In this document: positions 7,717 to 11,408 of the stretch, one piece after another
Layout: every line of letters begins with the position of its first letter
How positions within the stretch are numbered: position 1 is the stretch's first letter
Translations under genes and position numbers: made by a program
The notes under the pieces: model-generated
Database searches by the model: none
Told to the model about the DNA's origin: nothing
The model's input: only the letters and a program-made list of their open reading frames with translations
Origin: Clostridiales bacterium
Lineage (GTDB): Bacteria > Bacillota > Clostridia > Christensenellales > Christensenellaceae
DNA: 11,408 nucleotides
Direction: 5' to 3'
Assembly (NCBI GenBank): GCA_003343685.1
Contig: QAKS01000063.1
Coordinates: 1-11,408 of the forward strand

Positions 7717-9135
7717 ATGAATTATGAGCTTGTGATCGGTCTTGAGACTCATGTAGAATTGAGCACTGAATCAAAAATATTCTGTTCCTGCGGCGGACAT
7801 TCGTCTGCAAAGGAACCAAACGATTGCGTCTGCCCTGCCTGCTCGGGAATGCCGGGGATGCTTCCGGTCATGAACAAGCGCGTCGTAGAACTTGCTGTGA
7901 CAGCCGGCCTTATGCTGAACTGTGAAATCAGCCGTTACACCACGTTTGACAAGAAGAACTACTATTATCCCGATTTGCCCTGCGCATATCAAATTACACA
8001 GTTAAATCATCCCATTTGCACAAATGGAAAGATAACCGTAAAGACCTCCGCCGGCGCCCGCGATATCCGCATCAAGCAGATACACATGGAAGAAGACGCC
8101 GGTAAGCTCGTCCACAGCGGCCGTTATTCTTTTGTGGATTTCAACCGTACAAGCGTGCCTCTGATCGAAATCGTTACCCAGCCGGATTTCAGAAGCGCGG
8201 AAGAGGTCGTGACCTATCTTACTACGCTGAAATCCATGTTCCGTTCAGGCAGTATTTCGGAATGTGAAGAGGGCGCGATGCGCTGTGACGTCAATATTTC
8301 CGTCCGTCCGGAGGGCAGCGAAGCGTTCGGCGTCCGCACCGAAATTAAAAACATGAGTTCCTTTGAGGCGATTGAAAAGGCAATCAATTATGAAGCGCAG
8401 CGCCATATAGATGCCTTGGAATTTGAAACCGAGGAGCTTGTGCAGGAAACACGGCGTTATGATGACGCCAGCGGAAAGACCTTCGCTATGCGCAACAAGG
8501 AAACAGAGGCCGATTACCGCTATTTTCCGGAACCCAACCTGATGCCTATTGTGATTGACGACGAATGGCTTGCGAAAATCATGGCAAACAAGCCGGTCGC
8601 CATTGACGATAAGGCGATAGAATATCGGGAAGCGGGAATTTCCGACAAAGAAATTGATATGCTCATTTCAAATCATAAAATCAGCAGCCTTCTTGATGCC
8701 GTCATTGCGTCAGGCTGCGGCGCCAAAGACACCGCCGCTTGGATTCTTACCGATTGTGCGGGTATTTTGCGCAAAGACGGTAAAACGCTGAATGAACTCG
8801 CAATTGCTCCCGAAAAATTGTCCTCTATTATTAAAATGGTGGATAAAGGCGACATTAACCGCAGCGCGGGAAAAAAGATTCTGATTGCCGTCATCAAAGA
8901 GGACGTGGAGCCTGTTGCCTACTGCAGGGAAAACGGCCTTGACACAAAATTTGACGCTTCCGTTATCGACGGGGTGGTCGATCGTGTCATCAACAGCAAT
9001 GCACAGGCCGTCGAAGACTACAAAAACGGTAAGGTCAAAGCTTTACAGGCCTTGTTCGGCGCTTGTATGCGGGAGTTGAAAGGCGCAGGAGACCCCGCCG
9101 TTATCAAAGAACTCTTGGAGCAAAAACTGAAATAA
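7717..9135 (+). CDS. gatB: Asp-tRNA(Asn)/Glu-tRNA(Gln) amidotransferase subunit B
   Basis: GatB phosphorylates the side-chain carboxylate of Asp-tRNA(Asn) or Glu-tRNA(Gln) with ATP and replaces the phosphate with ammonia. The 472-residue product is full length. The cradle domain retains VIGLETHVEL (6-15) with Glu10 and His12, NYYYPDLPCAYQITQ (81-95), HMEEDAGK (123-130), PLIEIVTQPD (148-157) and EEGAMRCDVNIS (184-195). Cys23, Cys25, Cys37, Cys39 and Cys42 form a likely zinc site, as in many GatB proteins. The helical and YqeY-like tRNA-binding tail (about 300-472) includes YKNGKVKALQALFGACMREL. Unlike the GatA-like partner, no catalytic loss is visible. ATG 7717 starts one base after the gatA stop, with AGGAAGGG at 7700-7707 as ribosome binding site. 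An in-frame ATG at 7696 overlaps gatA and fits less well. Confidence 0.96.
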   Translation: MNYELVIGLETHVELSTESKIFCSCGGHSSAKEPNDCVCPACSGMPGMLPVMNKRVVELAVTAGLMLNCEISRYTTFDKKNYYYPDLPCAYQITQLNHPICTNGKITVKTSAGARDIRIKQIHMEEDAGKLVHSGRYSFVDFNRTSVPLIEIVTQPDFRSAEEVVTYLTTLKSMFRSGSISECEEGAMRCDVNISVRPEGSEAFGVRTEIKNMSSFEAIEKAINYEAQRHIDALEFETEELVQETRRYDDASGKTFAMRNKETEADYRYFPEPNLMPIVIDDEWLAKIMANKPVAIDDKAIEYREAGISDKEIDMLISNHKISSLLDAVIASGCGAKDTAAWILTDCAGILRKDGKTLNELAIAPEKLSSIIKMVDKGDINRSAGKKILIAVIKEDVEPVAYCRENGLDTKFDASVIDGVVDRVINSNAQAVEDYKNGKVKALQALFGACMRELKGAGDPAVIKELLEQKLK

Positions 9136-9212
9136 AATATACAGCGATTGCGGACTTGCAAATCCGGCGCGCATGAAAAACAGTTTGCGCAGGAAAAATT
9201 TATTAAAATCAT

Positions 9213-9257
9213 AAACCGCCGGAAAACCTTGTATTTCAGGGAAATTCGGCGGTTTTT
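9213..9257 (+). terminator. Rho-independent terminator of the gatB operon
   Basis: AAACCGCCG (9213-9221) pairs perfectly with CGGCGGTTT (9247-9255). A possible inner extension exists beyond a one-base bulge (G9222, then AA with TT at 9245-9246), and the stem runs into TTTTT (9253-9257). It lies 77 bases after the gatB stop and separates this operon from the marR promoter. Confidence 0.85.
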
Positions 9258-9286
9258 ATCCGCTCTGCACTTCATAGCCGGTCTCA

Positions 9287-9315
9287 TTGACAAATATACT
9301 TCCCTGTGATATATT
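9287..9315 (+). promoter_or_regulatory. Sigma-A promoter of the marR-MATE operon
   Basis: The -35 box TTGACA (9287-9292) is perfect. A 17-base spacer leads to the -10 box TATATT (9310-9315, five of six consensus bases). Transcription would start near 9322, inside the palindrome at 9323-9334, which is well placed for repression by a dimeric regulator. Confidence 0.8.
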
Positions 9316-9340
9316 TAAGCAAATTTATATAAATATACTT
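9292..9340 (+). repeat. Candidate MarR operator: palindrome and repeated decamer
   Basis: A perfect 12-base palindrome ATTTATATAAAT occupies 9323-9334 at the expected transcription start. The decamer AAATATACTT occurs twice in the same orientation, at 9292-9301 (overlapping the end of the -35 box) and 9331-9340. MarR dimers usually bind inverted repeats near their own promoters, so autoregulation through this region is plausible. The AT-rich background makes chance repeats more likely. Confidence 0.45.
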
Positions 9341-9357
9341 AATAAAAAGAGGCGGCT

Positions 9358-9792
9358 ATGAACCTGCGAGATAGTTTAAACCGATATTATTATGACGTAA
9401 TCGTGTGTGATTTGCGCCAGCTCAGCCGGACAGGCGGCGGCGAACTCTCCTATAACAGCATCATGTATCTGGATGTGATTTCCTTTCAGGAAAACGACGG
9501 AGGCTGCACTGTCGGGCGGCTTGCGCAAACGCTCCGTGTTTCCAGCTCCGCCGTTACGCTCAAGATCAACCAGCTGGTAAAAATGGGACTTGTGCAAAAA
9601 AGGCGCAGCGAATCGGATCACAGGGTTATCTATTTGACGGTGACCGATATGGTTGCCGCCTTTTTGTCCGGTTACGACAGCCCTTTTGAGCGTGCCGTTC
9701 AGTCCGTAGAGCGGGAGTTTCCTCCCGAGCAAATCGAGACATTCTGCTCTATACTCCACAGATTTACAGAAGAATATAAAAAGGATTTTTAA
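9358..9792 (+). CDS. MarR-family winged-helix transcriptional regulator
   Basis: The 144-residue protein has the size and layout of MarR regulators: an N-terminal dimerisation helix (about 1-25), a winged helix-turn-helix with TVGRLAQTLRVSSSAVTLKINQL (51-73, recognition helix about 62-73), and a wing KRRSESDHRVIYLTVT (81-96) carrying the typical Asp87 and Arg89. C-terminal helices (about 105-144) would complete the dimer. MarR proteins are mostly repressors released by small phenolic or lipophilic ligands. It precedes a MATE exporter by 5 bases, the same order as mepR-mepA of Staphylococcus aureus, so it probably represses its own operon. The start ATG 9358 has AGAGG at 9348-9352. The inducing ligand cannot be inferred. 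Confidence 0.88.
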   Translation: MNLRDSLNRYYYDVIVCDLRQLSRTGGGELSYNSIMYLDVISFQENDGGCTVGRLAQTLRVSSSAVTLKINQLVKMGLVQKRRSESDHRVIYLTVTDMVAAFLSGYDSPFERAVQSVEREFPPEQIETFCSILHRFTEEYKKDF

Positions 9793-9797
9793 TCAAT

Positions 9798-11153
9798 ATG
9801 ACGCCGACGAAAAACCAAATTTTTGAAACGCTTTCCCCTACACGTCTTTTCCTCCGATGTGCCATACCAAATATGGTCAGCATGGCCGTTGTCTCTCTAT
9901 ATATGATTGCCGACGGTATTTTTGTCGGGCGCTTTGTCGGCGCGGGCGCCTTGGCCGCCATCAATCTTGTCATGCCGGTAATCAGCATTGCATTTGCGCT
10001 TGCCGACATGGTCGCTGTGGGATCGTCCGTACAAATTGCCATTCATCTGGGCCAAAAAAAGGCTACGGAAGCCAGCCGTATTTTTACGATCTGTTCCCTA
10101 CTGATCATTGGCATCTCCTGCGCTGTAGGAATAGCCGGCTATTTCGGCGCAGAACCGCTCCTGTATCTTATGGGAGCTGATGCGGAAGTCACTGCCCTTG
10201 CCGTCGAGTATGTCCGTGTATATGCCGCATTCTCACCTCTTATTATGGTATTTTTTGCAGTCGATAATTACCTCCGCATTTGCGGACGCACGCATTACAG
10301 CATGGCAATCAATATTATTACTGCCGTACTCAATATTATTCTGGATTATATTTTTTTGGGGGTTCTGCACTGGGGCGTAGGTGCGGCGGCTTTGGCTTCC
10401 TGTATCGGCCTCTCGCTTGGCACCATATTGGGATACCTGCCCTTTCTTGCAAAAAAACTCCCCATACGGTTTGTGCGCGGGACAATTTCCTATCGGCTGA
10501 TCCGCAATATCCTTTATAACGGCTTTTCTGAATTTTTTTCCAACATTGCCGGTTCCGTTATGATGATTATATTAAACGGCGTTCTGCTGCACCTGTCCGG
10601 AGGATCGGCGGTCGCCGCGTTTTCCATTGTGCTCTATGTCGACAGCATTGTGGCTTCCCTGCTCTATGGGATGACGGACTCCATGCAGCCGGCCATCAGC
10701 TATTGCTATGGCGCGGAACTGCGCCGCCGTATGTTTGCGTTTGAGAAACGCGTGCTCTTTGCAGGCGCACTGGTTTCGCTTCTCACCTTTATCGGCATGA
10801 GGACAGGCGGACATGCCATCATCTCTCTCTTCATACAGGAGAACGAGTCCGCTCTGTTGGAAATGAGTCTGCGGGCGATGCGGCTGTTCTCCTTTACCTA
10901 CCTGAGTGGTTGGATCGGTGTTGGGCTAAGCGCCTTTTTCACTGCCGTAAATAAACCCGGCATCTCTCTAGGAATATCTTTGGGGCGGGCATTGGTGTTT
11001 CCCCTTTTGGCTCTTTCCGCCTTGGTGCCTCTTCTGGGCATCGACGGCGTTTGGCTCACCTCTGCAGCCGGCAGTGTTTTGACAGCCGTTGTTTCCGTCT
11101 TTTTCCTGATGCACTTTCTGCATAAGGAGAAAACGGTGCATATGCTTAGCTGA
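9798..11153 (+). CDS. MATE-family multidrug efflux transporter (MepA-like)
   Basis: This integral membrane antiporter of 451 residues is predicted to expel cationic or lipophilic compounds using an Na+ or H+ gradient. It has about twelve hydrophobic segments arranged as two similar six-helix halves. Diagnostic N-terminal sequence includes LFLRCAIPNMVSMAVVSLYM followed by IADGIFVGRFVG (37-48), LAAINLVMP (52-60), and the loop HLGQKKATEASRIF. The second half has the corresponding FSNIAGSVMMIILNGVLL and GMTDSMQPAISYCYGA stretches. There is no signal peptide; the first helix acts as the membrane anchor. The ribosome binding site is weak (AAGGA about 12 bases upstream), so translation probably relies on coupling to marR, whose stop lies 5 bases away. 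The substrate is unknown. Confidence 0.9.
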   Translation: MTPTKNQIFETLSPTRLFLRCAIPNMVSMAVVSLYMIADGIFVGRFVGAGALAAINLVMPVISIAFALADMVAVGSSVQIAIHLGQKKATEASRIFTICSLLIIGISCAVGIAGYFGAEPLLYLMGADAEVTALAVEYVRVYAAFSPLIMVFFAVDNYLRICGRTHYSMAINIITAVLNIILDYIFLGVLHWGVGAAALASCIGLSLGTILGYLPFLAKKLPIRFVRGTISYRLIRNILYNGFSEFFSNIAGSVMMIILNGVLLHLSGGSAVAAFSIVLYVDSIVASLLYGMTDSMQPAISYCYGAELRRRMFAFEKRVLFAGALVSLLTFIGMRTGGHAIISLFIQENESALLEMSLRAMRLFSFTYLSGWIGVGLSAFFTAVNKPGISLGISLGRALVFPLLALSALVPLLGIDGVWLTSAAGSVLTAVVSVFFLMHFLHKEKTVHMLS

Positions 11154-11204
11154 AACACCTGACGAGCAAGGAGCCGCCCCGTCCGAAAGGCATTTCTATG
11201 CGCA

Positions 11205-11408
11205 CTAGGACTGCGCTTTCCTGCGCCCGAATAGCTCTCCCGCCATCGCGCCTCCTATAATGCAGATGGCTCCCAACACCTGCAAGGGAAGCATTTCTTC
11301 CTTTAGAAACAGTGCGGAAAGCGCCACTGCCGACAGAGGCTCAAGATAGCCGCAAACAGCGACCGTCTGTACCGGCAGCCTGCCTATGGACGAAAAATAG
11401 AAATAACA
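11205..11408 (-). CDS. EamA/DMT-family permease, C-terminal fragment (cut by window edge)
   Basis: Reading the minus strand from the window edge gives 67 residues to a TAG stop (CTA at 11205-11207). The sequence has the final two helices typical of EamA (drug/metabolite transporter) proteins: TVAVCGYLEPLSAVALSALF, then a short LKEEML turn corresponding to the conserved lgE segment, then LQVLGAICIIGGAMAGELFG, ending with a basic tail RRKAQS. The LEP motif in the penultimate helix and the GAICIIGG motif in the last helix support the family. The gene starts beyond 11408 and is convergent with the MATE gene, with 51 bases between the stops and no clear bidirectional terminator. The substrate cannot be inferred. 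Confidence 0.8.
   Translation of the reverse strand, partial: CYFYFSSIGRLPVQTVAVCGYLEPLSAVALSALFLKEEMLPLQVLGAICIIGGAMAGELFGRRKAQS

Noticed and set aside
11154..11204. Possible bidirectional terminator between the MATE gene and the EamA gene
   Set aside because: Only short GC-rich complementarity was visible, with no convincing stem followed by a T-tract on either strand.

Overview
The window looks like chromosomal DNA from a low-to-moderate GC Bacillota member, most likely class Clostridia (an Oscillospiraceae/Ruminococcaceae-type gut anaerobe). The evidence is the strong sigma-A type promoters in AT-rich gaps, purine-rich ribosome binding sites, a T-box riboswitch, tRNA-dependent amidation genes, and a MarR/MATE pair like those of Firmicutes. 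The lineage is an inference; no rRNA or phylogenetic marker was compared.

Region 1 (1-4080) is a guanine nucleotide operon: promoter, guaB (IMP dehydrogenase), a larE-like PP-loop sulfur transferase gene, and guaA (GMP synthase). GuaB and GuaA carry out IMP to XMP to GMP. The LarE-like gene between them has no obvious link to that pathway, and no larA, larB or larC is present here. A hairpin follows guaA.

Region 2 (4157-9257) is the most interesting part. A near-consensus promoter leads directly into a T-box riboswitch whose specifier reads as AAC (Asn) and whose acceptor-pairing bulge reads UGGC, matching a G73 discriminator as in tRNA-Asn. It controls three tightly packed genes. The first encodes a bacterial AspRS fused at its C-terminus, through a linker, to a complete GatC-like domain. 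The second encodes a short GatA-like protein of about 395 residues that keeps the amidase lysine position but has lost the GGSSGGS segment, the nucleophilic serine, and the glutamine-binding residues. The third is a normal gatB. I read this as a dedicated Asn-tRNA(Asn) synthesis machine: a probably non-discriminating AspRS charges tRNA-Asn with Asp, GatB activates and amidates it, GatC tethers the synthetase to the amidotransferase, and the GatA-like subunit is a scaffold that cannot release ammonia from glutamine. The ammonia source is unknown. A rho-independent terminator closes the operon.

Region 3 (9287-11153) is a MarR-family regulator followed 5 bases later by a MATE-family multidrug exporter, resembling mepR-mepA in organisation. 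It has its own strong promoter, with a palindrome and a repeated decamer around it. A convergent gene at the right edge (11205-11408, minus strand) is the C-terminal end of an EamA/DMT-family permease cut by the window. No tRNA, rRNA, CRISPR array or insertion sequence was recognised.
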